DNA from: Butyriboletus loyo
Lineage: Eukaryota; Basidiomycota; Agaricomycetes; Boletales; Boletaceae
Direction of reading: 5' to 3'
DNA length: 37,278 nucleotides
NCBI GenBank assembly: GCA_038093515.1
Contig: JBBPSI010000230.1
Coordinates: 1-37,278 of the forward strand
This document shows, piece by piece, positions 8,446 through 19,727 of the stretch. The position numbers and the translations under genes were made by a program. Positions within the stretch are counted from its first letter, which is position 1; each line of letters starts with the position of its first letter. The notes below the pieces were generated by a model. That model was not told where the DNA came from. It did not search any database and saw only the letters and a list, made by a program, of their open reading frames with translations.

Positions 8446-10021
8446 ATGTCCCTCTCAAACAAGCTCTCCATCGACGATCCCGACTTCGCCAGTGCCATCC
8501 CAGGCAAACGCGTCCTCATCCGTGTCGACTTCAACGTCCCCATGAAGGACGATCCCGCCAACGGCCGCGTTATCACAAACCCTGCAGTGCGTACCCGAGC
8601 GCCCGACTCATCCCCAATCCTGAATCATCGACCCACAGCGCATCGTCGCTGCCATCCCAACCATTAATTTTGTCCTTGATAGGAGTATGCTCTTTCCTCT
8701 CTCTCCCTTCCCCCCTGACATCCAATTACAGAACCCAAGGCCGTCGTGCTCATGTCCCACCTCGGACGCCCAGACGGCAAGCGCTCTGCGAAAGACTCCC
8801 TCAAACCCGTCGCAGACGTACTCTCGGAAAAGATCAATAAACCCGTCATCTTCCTCGACGATTGTATTGGTCCCGATGTCGAGAAAACTGTAAATGACGC
8901 ACAGGACGGTGCTGTCATTCTCCTCGAAAACCTCCGCTTCCATGGCGCCGAAGAGGGCAAAGGCCCAGACAAGGTAAAGGTCCAAAAGGACATTGTGGAC
9001 ACCTTCAAGAAGCAGCTCACCGCACTGGGTGATCTCTACGTCAACGATGCCTTTGGCACCGCACACCGTGCTCACGCTAGTATGGTTGGCATCGACCTCG
9101 AGAAAAAGGCTGCCGGTCTCCTCATGAAGAAAGAGCTCGAGTACTTTGCAAAAGTCCTCGAGAGCCCCGATCGCCCCTTCCTTGCTATTCTCGGCGGTGC
9201 CAAGGTGTCTGACAAGATCAAGCTCATCGACAACATGCTCGACAAGGTCAACGCCCTCATCATTTGCGGTGGCATGGCTTTTACGTTCGCCAAGACCCTC
9301 AACAACGTGTCCGTGCGTAGAATCCACCGCTTTCTACTACGGCTCATATCAGATCGTTGGAAAAGATCGGAAACTCCCTTTTTGACAAGGACGGTTCCGA
9401 AAAGGTCGCTGCACTCGTCGAAAAGGCAAAAACCAACAACGTGAAGCTCGTTTTCCCCGTCGACTATATCACCGCCGATAAGTTTGACAAGAACGCCACG
9501 GTCTGGGGCATTCCGCGTTGTCGTTCCGTCACTGACCTCCTTCGTGTAGACTGGCAGTGCCTCCAAGACGGAGGGTATCCCCGATGGCTGGATGGGTCTC
9601 GATGCGGGCCAAAAGAGCCGCGAGCTCTTCCGTGAAACCGTCCTGTCAGCCAAGACGATCCTCTGGAACGGGTGCGTGCATCAACCTACTTGTCCAGATG
9701 CACGAACCGACAAACCCACTCTTGCAGACCCCCTGGTGTGTTTGAATTCCCCGCCTTTGCGGGCGGCTCGAAATCTCTGCTTGATGCAGCCATCGAGGCC
9801 AAGAAGCAGGGTTCCACCGTTATCATTGGTGGGGGAGACACCGCCACTGTTGCAGCGCAGTACGGTGCTGAGGATCAGCTCAGTCACGTCAGCACCGGCG
9901 GTGGTGCGAGTCTCGAACTTCTCGAGGGCAAGGTGAGCTTTTCTTACTTTAAAATCAGCATGAGACTGAGTGTGTCAAGGCCCTGCCCGGTGTCGTGTTC
10001 CTGAGTGAGAAGTCAAAGTGA
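8446..10021 (+). CDS. PGK1: Phosphoglycerate kinase
   Basis: Seven exons: 8446-8586, 8639-8684, 8732-9312, 9366-9500, 9550-9671, 9728-9932, 9980-10021; 423 residues, near the usual 415-417. The enzyme transfers phosphate from 1,3-bisphosphoglycerate to ADP in cytosolic glycolysis. Conserved motifs are RVDFNVP (26-32), SHLGRP (71-76), [51 protein letters not shown] and the nucleotide-binding GGGDT (376-380), with [14 protein letters not shown] near the end. All catalytic landmarks are intact and every junction keeps frame. The intron after LNNVS (9313-9365) must end at the ttggaaaag acceptor to give [10 protein letters not shown]; an earlier acceptor would shift the frame. Expected to be strongly expressed; the leader is CT-rich. 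Confidence 0.97.
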
Positions 10022-10345
10022 TTAAATAGAGCGACGAAACTGTAGACAGAGGGAGCAGTAGAAAACATAACACTTGTAACTTTGGAACTCCCTGGATAAA
10101 TGTTATTCTGTTTTTATCAGTACTTTGATTGTTTGCACTGGCGCGACAAACTTTGAGGGTGTCAGAAAACAAACGTGCGGTGCCGTGGCGATGCGCCCCG
10201 GGGTTAGACGGGACACATATGTGCGCGTCGAAGCAATCCGCCGCGGGACGTAGGTTCAGCTCGCCATCATGGACGTATCCACTGAATATATCACGGCCCA
10301 GAGCCTACCGGGAAGCGCAAGCCGCAAGAAAGCGAAGATGAATCC
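10022..10345. other. Intergenic region between PGK and PNKP
   Basis: 324 bp between the PGK stop and the chosen PNKP start. It holds the PGK 3' end and the PNKP promoter. An A/T-rich part (10022-10130) is followed by a GC-rich part. The frame of the PNKP start extends upstream through KRKPQESEDES to a TGA around 10280, so an extra 5' exon for PNKP cannot be excluded. No RNA gene is recognised. Confidence 0.4.
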
Positions 10346-12080
10346 ATGAACGGTGCTCGCAAAATCGCAAAAAGTGAGCACACATCCGAGGCTTGCGAGT
10401 GTCGGTCTTTCGTATTCTCATCCTAACCCGCGGTTAGTCCACCCATTTTTCTCCAAACCGAGCGCGTCCGACTCCTCGACGGCCTTTCGATGGCTCAAAC
10501 CCGCGCTCGGTCCCAAACGCACGTGTCTGCATGGTATCCACCTCGACCCACCCGCTCGTCCAAAAGTCGCCTTGTTTGACTTGGACGGGACAGTCATCAA
10601 ATGGAACCACAAGAACCGTGGCAAGGGCACCGAGGCGTTGAAATGGGAGTGGTGGCGGCAATCCGTGCCTACAAAGCTAAAGGCGCTGCATCAAGACGGG
10701 TGCGTGTGTGATGCCGCATTGACAAACGTATTTGCGTTTTGGCTGATTCGTATATTTGTTGTGATTGGATTTTCCGTTCAGATACGCGATCGTGTTGATA
10801 TCTAACCAGGCACTCAGGGCGGCGGCGCTAGAAGGCTGGAAGAAAAAGATACCTCTGATTGCGAGTGGGGTATGTTCCGTCTTCTTTCTTTCTTTCTTTC
10901 TTTGATCCCGGTGGAAAGCTACCGGATGTGCCATTCCGCCTGTTTGCTGCGTGTGCAAAGGATGGGTATAGGAAACCAATGCCTGGTATGTGGTACGAAC
11001 TCGAACGCATCTTCAAGGAACAACACGTCGACATCGGTGTGTGGGGTGTTTACGACCTTGACGTGTGCCGAACATGAATCTCAAACGACATGATGCTTTA
11101 CACAGACAAGAAGGCCGCATTTTTTGTCGGTGACGCCGCAGGGCGAGCAGATGACTTTGCTTCGACGGATCGAAAGTGGGCGATAAATGTCGGTATACAA
11201 TTTCATACGCCCGAGGTCAGTCCGTGTTTGTTTCACCTAGTGTTATTTCACGTAAAACGTCTCATGACGGGCAGGAATACTTTCTCGGTCTCCCCAAAGC
11301 TCCCTACAAGCTCCCCGGATTCCACGTATCCACTCTCCCAAAGAGTCAGCTACATGTTCTCCAGTCCGTTTCCCAAGCTCTGACGTTGCCTCACCCTCAG
11401 CGACAGATCTCCTTTGCCCACCGACAGCGGAAATTGTTCCCGTATCGTCTGTACCGGAACTAGTCCTCTTGGCAGGCTTCCCTTGCCTTGGGAAATCATC
11501 TTTTTACCGCAGACACTTTGCGCCGGCTGGATATGTGCACGTCAACCAGGATACCTTGGGAACGAGACCCAAATGCCTGAAAGCTGCAGAGGAGGCTCTC
11601 GTGGCAGGCAAGAGCTGTGTGATAGGTACGCTTGTCGTTCTTCCCCCTTTTCCCTCTCCACGTGGATGTGAACGTCAAAAGCCAGATAACACCAATCGAG
11701 ATTCCGCGACGAGAAAGTTTTATGTGGATTTAGTCAAGAAAGTCGGCGCACGTACGCGGTGCTTCCTCTTTCGAGGATCGATGGACCTTGCATGGCACAA
11801 CAATCTATACCGCGCATATAACCAGCCCTCGTCGAATGGGACTCAAGTGAGAGCGCGTCAACGCATCTACGTGCCCCATCGCTGACTGTTCACCGTTCCG
11901 ACTGACTAGCCCGAGAGAGATCTCCTCCCTTACGTTGCATTTATCGGCTTTCGTGACAACTACGAAGAACCTCGGACGAGCGAAGGATTCTCGGAAGTGA
12001 TCAACGTAAACTGGGTCTTGGAGGGTGACGAAGAGACTAGGCAAAGGTGGAACATGTGGTTGCAGATCGATGGCAAGTAA
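10346..12080 (+). CDS. Bifunctional polynucleotide kinase 3'-phosphatase
   Basis: Nine exons: 10346-10373, 10438-10699, 10782-10869, 10919-11036, 11106-11215, 11275-11344, 11401-11625, 11686-11846, 11910-12080; 410 residues, similar to fission yeast Pnk1. The enzyme restores 5'-phosphate and 3'-hydroxyl ends in DNA strand-break repair in the nucleus. IHPFFSKP is near the N-terminus. The phosphatase domain has the HAD motif FDLDGT (56-61), VLISNQ, KPMPGMW and FVGDAAGR. The kinase domain begins with the P-loop GFPCLGKS (251-258), then HVNQDTLGTRPKC and IDNTNRD. Both catalytic centres look complete. No FHA domain precedes the phosphatase, unlike animal PNKP. The intron at 10870-10918 contains a TTTC microsatellite. 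The first Met was chosen because it gives family length; a further upstream exon is possible. Confidence 0.93.
10882..10903 (+). repeat. TTTC microsatellite in PNKP intron
   Basis: About five head-to-tail TTTC units lie inside the intron at 10870-10918. Expected to be length-variable between strains; no coding effect. Confidence 0.8.
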
Positions 12081-12295
12081 GCCTCGTCGTAGCTGACTGG
12101 CAGATTGACGGACGGACGGACGATAGACGATATGAGTGGCAAATCAAATTTAAATATTGGAGCAGTTCGGATATGCGCGTTTCCTAGGACTGCATCAACT
12201 CAGCTGCTGCAGAAACGACTGAGGAGTAGTCCTACTAGAAATTAGTAAAGGAATGTCTGTTCAAGTCCGGAGCGCCCGGTCCGGCTTTCCCGCGC

Positions 12296-12655
12296 TTAGT
12301 TGTGGTCCGGATCGAGTACTTGAGTTTTGAACGGGAACACGAGGGTACTTGACAACGTGAGGTTCGTCTGCCAATCATTTCTGTCTGTTGTGTTGATCTG
12401 AGGGGATCCATGTCTACTACATCCTGCATGCATCTCCAACTCTACCAGGCGCACAGGACATTCCAATGAGCCCTCATACTCTCCCATTGTATAATCCATT
12501 CCATCATCCTCAGATTCCGAGTCCTCTGAATGGTCCCCAGTAGCAGCTCCAGACCAGCCCTCGTCCTCGTTGTAATTCCCAAAATAATCAAACTGTCCGT
12601 GACCAGTCTGCTCTCTGGGATCATCGTGAAATTCGGTGTCTGGAACCGCGGAGGA
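12296..12655 (-). pseudogene. Acidic ORF remnant, unidentified
   Basis: On the minus strand a frame stays open for about 120 codons to a TAA at 12296. It contains FDYFGNYNEDEGWSGAATGD, DHSEDSESEDDGMDYTMGEY and later VLDPDHN. The composition (acidic, Tyr- and Gly-containing) looks like real coding sequence rather than a chance frame, but no start codon with a good context is visible, and the upstream side reaches a TGA near 12658 unless a splice acceptor there is used. It faces away from the DUF6532 pseudogene on the plus strand. It could be a surviving exon of a decayed gene. No domain recognised. Confidence 0.35.
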
Positions 12656-12689
12656 TCACTGTCATGTGAGGATGTTGACCGGAAAGCAG

Positions 12690-13151
12690 CACGACGACAA
12701 TCACTGCGCTGTTGAAGGATGATACATGGCATCAACTCTCAGGTGATCCAAACCTGAGTCAACCTTTCAAACATCCTGCTATTGTCGAGACTCTCAAGAG
12801 GGCTTGCTTTATCCCTCACGAGAGAAAGAAGCCGGTTGTTGAACGATTTCACGATCGCTTCACCGAGTCCACGCTTGATGAGTACCTAAAACTTGAGCTG
12901 CCTCCTGCAATGCTTGCGCTCGCATCCACAGCAGTAAGTAGAGCATCAATGCGGGCCTCACAGCCCATACTTTGTTTGCAGGTTCACGCAGCACTCGTGC
13001 GCCTGAAGTAGTCGGCTACCGCAGAGGGAGATGATGCTTCCGCAGACAAGTTAGACATCAACTCCGACTACTTTGCCAGCGTGTATGCGAGCCACATGGC
13101 CATTATCAATGAGCTGAGCGACACAGAATATCGATACTATTCCGATGTCTG
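12690..13151 (+). pseudogene. DUF6532-domain pseudogene
   Basis: Two exons, about 12690-12933 and 12982-13151, read FKHPAIVETLKRACFIP, then RFTESTLDEY, LELPPAMLALASTAV, and then YFASVYASHMAIINELSDTE. This is the arrangement of DUF6532, a domain of unknown function that is very abundant in Agaricomycetes. An in-frame TAG at 13009-13011 cuts the second exon right after VHAALVRLK, where an intact copy reads on. No proper N-terminus was found, and the sequence after 13151 does not continue the domain cleanly. The combination of premature stop and missing ends supports a dead copy; a sequencing error at one base is the alternative. Confidence 0.65.
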
Positions 13152-13594
13152 GTAAGTATACGTTGGCTCCCATCACTTATCATTTGGTGCTGTAGTGGTA
13201 GTGCTCGTAAATCACCCAGCGCAATGGCCAATGCCACCATCAACCGCATCGAATGGGACGATATCTAATCGTGCTTGACTCCACCCTTGCCATCCGCTGT
13301 CAGATTCCCTGCGCAAAGTCACGGTGTATTTGATTACTGTCTCTCGCCATATGTTATTTCGACAGATTGTCGTTGACGTTGTCCTATACGTGTGGAAACA
13401 TTGGAACGATCCGTCGGTGGCCTGACTGGTGAAAAACGACGACCCAATGTGATTGATGCAAACTTTCACTGGAATACCTGCCAGACTAAATGATGATGGA
13501 TCACCTGAAAACCTGAATTCGTGTAATCCTAGTGAATCTACGTGAATCTACATGAATTCTTCTTGGGGTAGGTTTTTCCTGATGCCGAGTCCGC
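13152..13594. other. Gene-free segment with short tandem repeat
   Basis: Between the DUF6532 remnant and the end of the PITH gene nothing further is recognised as coding. A short imperfect tandem repeat (gtgaatctac, twice at 13532-13551, with a third degenerate copy) is visible just downstream of the PITH stop codon in its orientation. Confidence 0.4.
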
Positions 13595-14353
13595 TCAAAT
13601 TCTTCGTCGCTCTGCACGGCTGGGTGAGTCGGACATGGATGAGGAGAGGAAAAGTCACGTACTCGACTGGAACGCCGAGCACATCGATCGCATCGATCCG
13701 CGTCTGGACATCATCGTCCCCACTCTGATTCGACTCGGCGAACACCTAATCGACATCGCAAGTCAGCACGCAGTGCCCCCTCCCCCCCCCTTCCCATAAG
13801 AAACAAAGACGGAGAACACGTACATGCAAACTATTCACGTTCGTGAACCGCACAAACTTGAGCGCCACCGGCCGTCCATCCCGAACGTCCTCCTCGCGCA
13901 ACGTCACGACTTGCGCAAACGCCCCGTCGTCGGCATCTTCCACGTCCCCAAAGCTGATCGCGGGCTTGTTCATGAGCAACTTGAGCGTCTTGGGTCCGCG
14001 CTCGGGCGATACGGAGGATCGTAGGACGAGCGTGCGGATGCGCACGGCTTGGTTGAACTTGGATGGGCTCGAGACTTTGAGCGCGCTCACTCGTTTGCGA
14101 GGTGGGATGGCTTACGTGGATGTTTAAGAGTAGTTGGGCGTCTGCGCTGCTTTCGAGGTAGACATCGGACGACGTGTTCAGTTTCTTGGTTGCGAGGATC
14201 GATTTGAGGTCATGCGCGCTCTCCTCGTTGAGACAGTTTAGCTGGGAGATGTCCAAGTGCTCCAACAGCGAGATCTGTTCGAAAGAGGGTCAGCAAGGCA
14301 GGCAATACTGCACGGCCAAACGAGACTCGAACGTCGTCTTTGGCTGCAGCCAT
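13595..14353 (-). CDS. PITH-domain protein
   Basis: Five exons: 14353-14309, 14274-14116, 14057-13824, 13745-13663, 13619-13595; 181 residues. It is built almost entirely of the PITH domain (formerly DUF1000), the proteasome-interacting module found in TXNL1 and PITHD1. Visible features are LLEHLDISQLNCLNEE, VYLESSADAQLLLNIHFNQA, IRTLVLRSSV, KLLMNKPAISFGDVEDA, ALKFVRFTNVNSLHVF and TRIDAIDVLGVPV. No thioredoxin domain precedes it, so it resembles the stand-alone PITHD1-type proteins. The start is tentative: the first exon (MAAAKDDVRVSFGRA) needs an intron of only 34 nt (14275-14308), shorter than its neighbours. The last exon is 25 nt and gives the C-terminus DRAERRRI. Tandem with, and 235 bp downstream of, the Chs4-like gene. 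Confidence 0.82.
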
Positions 14354-14588
14354 GGCCGATGTGGTGTTCAGAAACGGAGATGTTCAAGTTGGATTGACCT
14401 CGATAATACGATAGGAGGTATTTTAACGAGTTACTTGACCCATTTTTCGTCTGCAGTCCAATCCAAAGCAAACGACGACGAACACGTTCAAGAAGAAACG
14501 GGGAAGAATTAAGATATCTATACCAACTCCAGGGTAAGAAACGAGGTCGTAGTGATTTTAATTCCACCATCTCTCGACCCCTCCCGTG

Positions 14589-16990
14589 CTAGACGATCAC
14601 ACACTCATCCTTTGCCTGCTGGCGCGTGGGTCGTCCAACATTAGATCGTTTGTTGCCCATGCGTTTAATTTCGGTCAGTCGATTCATCGCGCGCTTGTTC
14701 CCTTGTGCTGTGATGTTATCAGTCATCCATATCAACCATACCGAGGAGGAAAGCAGACACACCTGCTGCTCGCATATACCATCGCTTCGCAAAGTCCATA
14801 TCCTGCTTGATACCAATACCAACCTCCGCATAATAACCCACCGCATACTCGGCCTTGCTCAAACCCTTGTTTGCAGCTTTACGTGCCCATAGATATGCCT
14901 CCGAGTCGCTCTGTTTGAGGACACCTTCACTACCCGTCAGATACCAGCCACTCAATGCGAGCTCCGCCTCCGAATAACCCTTTTCCGCTGCTTTGGTGTA
15001 CCACGCTATGGATCTCCTAGGGTCCACGGGGCACGTGAGGGTGCCATATTCGTAGCATTGTCCAAGTTTGAACTGCGATTGGATATAACCGAGATGTGCT
15101 GCTTGAGTATAGAGTTGCTTTGCATACGCAGGATCGTGAACGACGAATTGAGAGTTGGGCATCTCGTGAAGCATGGCAAGTTCGTGTAGTGCATGGGGAT
15201 TTTCCTCGTCCGCTTGTTCTGCTGCACGCTTGAGCCAATTGATGGCTTCGCGGGGGTTCTTCTGCTCTCCGAGAGAACCAAGCAAAAGAATCATTCCGAG
15301 TTTATACATCGCAGCAGTGTCTCCGAGCGAAGCCGCCTTGCGATAAAAAGCAGCAGCTCGAGCCGGGTCTCGGCGTGTTCCCGCCCCAATCTCGTTACAG
15401 ACAGCAACACGGTACGCCGCTGATGGATTGTTCTGTTTCGCGGCCTGCAGATATAGATGATACGCCCGTTCATGGTCCACTTGCAGACCAAGCATTCCTG
15501 TGCCATGACAATTGGCGAGGAAAAATTGCGCTTCATCGTACGGTTCTTTTTCCGTTGCAAGTCTCCGGATTGTTTTCAATGACTCTTGGATGAGCAAATC
15601 CCTATATCTCCTCACAGCTCTCTGGTCTTTTGCATCAGCTCCAATCTTCTTTGCGGCCTCGATGAGGTACTTGGCATACAGGAAGTGAGCTTCGGGATCT
15701 GGATCTCCTTTGATACGTTGACGGTACTGGTCAATGTATTCCTTGGTAATGGGAGGGGCCGTGAGATCAACGGCCTTGGTTTTACGAGTCGAAAGGTCGA
15801 CGGAAGCTATAGTCCCAGACCGATGGAGAAAAGCTCCTGGTAGGCGCATCTCGAATTCGGGATCGTCAAACCCTTGGGGTAGAGTGGGTGCTGGACCATA
15901 CGTTCCTGGGCCTGGTGGGCCTTGTGGGCCCGGTGTCGCTGGAGGGCCTGGGTGGTATACACCAGTTGGTGGGAGATAGGGCATGGACTGACTCGCTTGG
16001 AGAGAGGCTTGACTATACGGACTGGGAGGGAGGTAGGGGTTCATCGGTGGCTGTGAGGGAGGGGGACCCATACCCAGGACGCTGGAGGCCGCTGCGTACA
16101 GGTGGTCGTATTCACCAGGTTGAGGTGAACCAGGATGAGGGGGTCCGTAGTTCGGTACCAAGTTCTGCTGGGAACCTTGCCAGTCGGGTTGAAACACTCT
16201 CTGGGGGTAGTGTGATTGTGCAGACGGGTTCCGGGGAAAGTGAACCGATGATTCGGAGGAAGGGTATGCACTGGTAGATGGAGATGCTGCACCATCATAA
16301 CTGTACATGCTCACAATGTCGGCATCTGCACCAGCCTGCTGGGGTTCACCGCCTTCAGGGTAACCGACATTTCTGTTCGGGGACAGCTCAGCAGCAGCAT
16401 TGGGTGGTTGACCTTGATAATACATCACACCGCCGTCGTCGACTGGGTAGTGAGAGTCTGCCTGTCTGTGAAGGCGTGAAGGAAAAGTTGCATTGGGGGG
16501 TAGAGGTAGGGTATTTGCGTGTCGAGGGTGAGGAAACATTCCATGTGAGGTAGTCTGCATGGACATGGATGTTCCAGCACGAGGAATGGGATCGTAGCCG
16601 AATGACATGGCACTAGATCCACGGGGGAGAGGGTCGTTTAAGTGCATGGCGCTCATGCGATCAGCAAGGGCTGATGGACCATGATGAATGGACGGTAGGG
16701 GGGTAACATAGTCGGGTGAAGCGTCATACTCCGGAGGTCCTCTCGAAGGCAAAGAAGGCACGGAGTGGTTTGGATAACGCATGACGGTAGATTCTGGAGC
16801 AGAGACGTCAACAGGGCATGTCCAACACATGTTGAGGAGACATACGCGGGGCGAAGTAGTAGTCATCCGCTAGTCCGCCAGCGTCGTAGGGCGAAGTTGG
16901 ACGACCATTGGGATGAACATCTGGGCCTGGTGAGGAAGGACCCGACCTGCCAGTCTCGTTCTCCGGAGCATCATAGGCGAGACCCGACAT
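14589..16990 (-). CDS. Chs4/Skt5-like SEL1-repeat chitin synthase activator, prenylated
   Basis: Three exons: 16990-16846, 16793-14763, 14707-14589; 764 residues. The first ~400 residues are Pro/Ser/Gln-rich and disordered (for example GPPATPGPQGPPGPGTYGPAP). The region about 440-725 consists of SEL1/TPR-like repeats, with units such as AAFYRKAASLGDTAAMYKLG, AIAWYTKAAEKG-type sequences and AKRWYMRAAAQGNKRAM. Yeast Chs4/Skt5 activates chitin synthase III at the membrane and bud neck and is farnesylated. Here the last exon is needed to finish the final repeat and ends in CVIV, a CAAX box, which agrees with membrane anchoring. The start at 16990 is the first ATG in frame after splicing APQSTVMRYP together. 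The basic stretch KRMGNKRSNVGRPTR precedes the CAAX box and could aid membrane contact. Confidence 0.9.
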
Positions 16991-17148
16991 CACGATGCGA
17001 CCGACTGTCGTGTAAGTTGAACTGTGAAGAGATGGTCGTGAGGTGGGTAAGAGACAAGACGACTTCGCGAGCAGCACCACAAACAGATTTCCCACATCCG
17101 ACTCCCACCGCCAATTAAATAGAATACTAGGCGATATAATACACCAAT

Positions 17149-19727
17149 CTATCCTACCACAACCATCGCATCCGACTCGTCTTCCTCTCTATCCTTGCCC
17201 CCCTCCTCTTCCTCCTCTTCCTCCTCATTCTGGTCCTCGGGCCGTGGGTCAACGTCCGTCTGACGCGATGCATCATCGTCTTCCAGTTTCATCTCGACAT
17301 CCTCCTCTGCCATCGCGCGCTCGTCAGAAACTCCAGACCACTCCCATTTCTCAAACGTTCGCTCAACCCGCTGTCGTTCCAGCCCTCCATCGATCTTCCG
17401 AACCTTGATGGTAATTTCCCGCTTTCGCCCCACCGATGCCTGCCGTCCTGCATCCCCTCCAAGCGCTCCATCGTCCCACTTTATCCATCGCTGTTGCCAT
17501 CCAATCTCTTCCGGGTACGCAGCTTGCACAGTTCGTGTTTCCTCTTCTTTCGGCAGATCCTCCTCCACCTCCCATCCCTTCGGCTGGAAATTCCTAAATT
17601 GCACCCGTCCTGGTGTGGTCTCAGCTTCCGTGCCCTGCATCTCAATCGGCGACCGTTTCCTCTTGACTCCCCCGTTCAAATTCGCGCTCCCATTTGTCAA
17701 CGCCTTCTTGATCGGCCTTCCATGCTCCTCATCGTCGCTTGTCGTCCCTGCAGCCAGCCTGACACGCCACCTGAGCTCTCTCGCGAGCGCCGGCACGTCT
17801 TTGATTTTATCCGTAGGGACTTGTTCCTTTGCATCTCGTTTGGCTGCTTCGCTTCCACGCTCCATGATTCGCACTTCCAGAACAAGGTACGAGCATAGGG
17901 CCTCCAGCGATTCCAGAACTCGAGGCGAAAACTCTTCTCTGGCCTTGATATCGCGGAGATATCTTTCGGCCACGTACCAGCACAGTCTAAGACGAGAAAG
18001 TGTTAGCCATGGTAACGAACAAACAAGAAAATCGTGATACTTGGTGAAGTAAGGAAAACGGAACTTTTTTGGGACCCGCGTAGCCTTCTCAATGTCGATC
18101 ACTTTGAGTTCTGTTACCAGAGTAAGGTCCTATGCAATGTGGGGACGATGTTTCGGAAAAAACGTACGTGTACCAACGTTGTACGAGTGCAAAAAGTTCC
18201 CCCCAAATACAAGCGAATCCATGGGTGTGTGCTGAAAATTTCGCTGTAAGAGTGCAGGATGATAAAAAGGAATTAAACTCACGACAGCGTGTATCCAGCC
18301 AGTAGGGATGATCATGGTGTTGCCGGCATTAAGGGTGACTTTGACAACCTCGTCGACCATATCGCCTAGCCATATACTCGATTGTAGTTCTGTCCCAGAC
18401 CACCGTTCGTACGCAGCCAAATTTGCAGGAGTTGGACGAATGAAGTAAAAGATCTTTGTCCGAGAGGTCAAGAAGATGACACGAAGTGATTGATGGCCAT
18501 GCCTACCTTGCATCCCTTGAGAATGTGATAATATACAGACGAGCCGGCAAAGTCAACATGCCAATCCTATATAGAACTCAGAATTCGTAGCCCCGCAGAT
18601 GGGACGCTGAAACTTACCGTCCAGGCGGATGCCACACCCATCAAGCAATACAGTTGAACCTTGGGATATGTATGTCCCTTGCCTCTTCGTGTACTTGGCC
18701 AGAATTGTTCCACCCAATCCAATTCGCGGACTAACCGTGGTGGTAATACTCGATCCGCAAGCGGCGTTCCCGAGATTTCAAGTGAAATTACGTTCCGTAC
18801 CTTGTCTCTGGCTGAGGGTTCCTTGTTGTAGTACTCCGCCCATCTCCCGAGGGTCCACCCTGGACAATTTGACTGGGTTGCGACATCTGCGAAGAATACA
18901 TGGGCCTTCAACGAGTGTTAGATAGGTGAATCATACCTATGACTTCTACAGGGGTCTCATGCCCCACAATATCTGCTACGTCCGACACCGTAATGTTTGC
19001 ATCCGGCATTTTCATCCCGAGCCCCTCTGGATTCTCGATAACGATAGGCTCCTTCATCGCATCTTCGTCGTTCTCCAGCCACTCGAGACCGACGTCGGAC
19101 CCATTCATTCGCCTGAAGTTATCATCCTTGATTGGTTTTGCCTGAATGACGCGCAACCATCTACTGGGGTCGGCTTCCACACCTGCATTCAGGTTAGCGT
19201 AGTCGGGCTGGGTACGTTTGCGCGCCGATTTTCGAGCTGGTGGCTTGAATGTGATCGTGCGAGAGGGTTTCTCGAGGACGCATGATTTGCAAAACCTAAT
19301 GTATGCGTCACACATGCACATTATAACGGATATTCCGGGTAGCAGCTTTAGCATAGACTTGCCATTTGTCGATTGTGTCGACGTCCGCGCCATTCCCTGC
19401 GCACACCCAGTGATACCAGCTCTTACAAGCGTCACATCGTATCCAGCTTTCCTTGAAGACCGTAGACTGCACATCAGTGGGAAGGTCTTTACAGGCCGGG
19501 CAGGAGTCTTCCTCTGAGGCCATTGTCACAGGGTGTACAGGGGTTTCCTGTACTGGTTCGTGTGCTTCTTCCGGCGTTTGGTCTGATGGTGCCGATGGCT
19601 CGTCGTGTACAGGTACTGGTGTCAATGATGACCTCGCTGACAACGGCGAGAGTGGGCCCAGTTGCGGGCTCCGTTCGGGGGACTTTTGAGGATTTGAACG
19701 CGTTGTTCTGCGTTTATTGCGAGCCAT
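17149..19727 (-). CDS. JHD1: PHD-JmjC histone demethylase, JHD1/KDM2 type
   Basis: Nine exons counting the short ones: 19727-19363, 19295-18937, 18886-18618, 18566-18507, 18453-18283, 18231-18168, 18110-18041, 17986-17149 (eight listed, all in frame); 731 residues. The family removes methyl groups from H3K36 using Fe(II) and 2-oxoglutarate. A complete PHD finger occupies residues 76-127 (C76, C79, C98, C101, H106, C109, C124, C127). The JmjC domain shows the iron ligands H334 and D336 (DWHVD) and H406 (GWIHAV), with LKGCKIFYFIRPT providing the 2-oxoglutarate lysine region. GGNFLHSYNVGTQLKV and RVPKKFRFPYFTK are JHD1 signatures. The C-terminus is acidic (a run of Glu). Intron 1 uses a GC donor (gcaagt, 19362-19357) and splits the PHD tryptophan codon. 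No F-box, CXXC or LRR is seen. Confidence 0.92.

Noticed and set aside
12105..12126. GACG tetranucleotide repeat after PNKP.
   Set aside because: A short microsatellite in the 3' flank; nothing suggests function.
15585..16300. Plus-strand open frames across the Chs4-like gene, including a Gly/Pro-rich one.
   Set aside because: Shadows of the Pro-rich minus-strand coding region; no start context or splice support.
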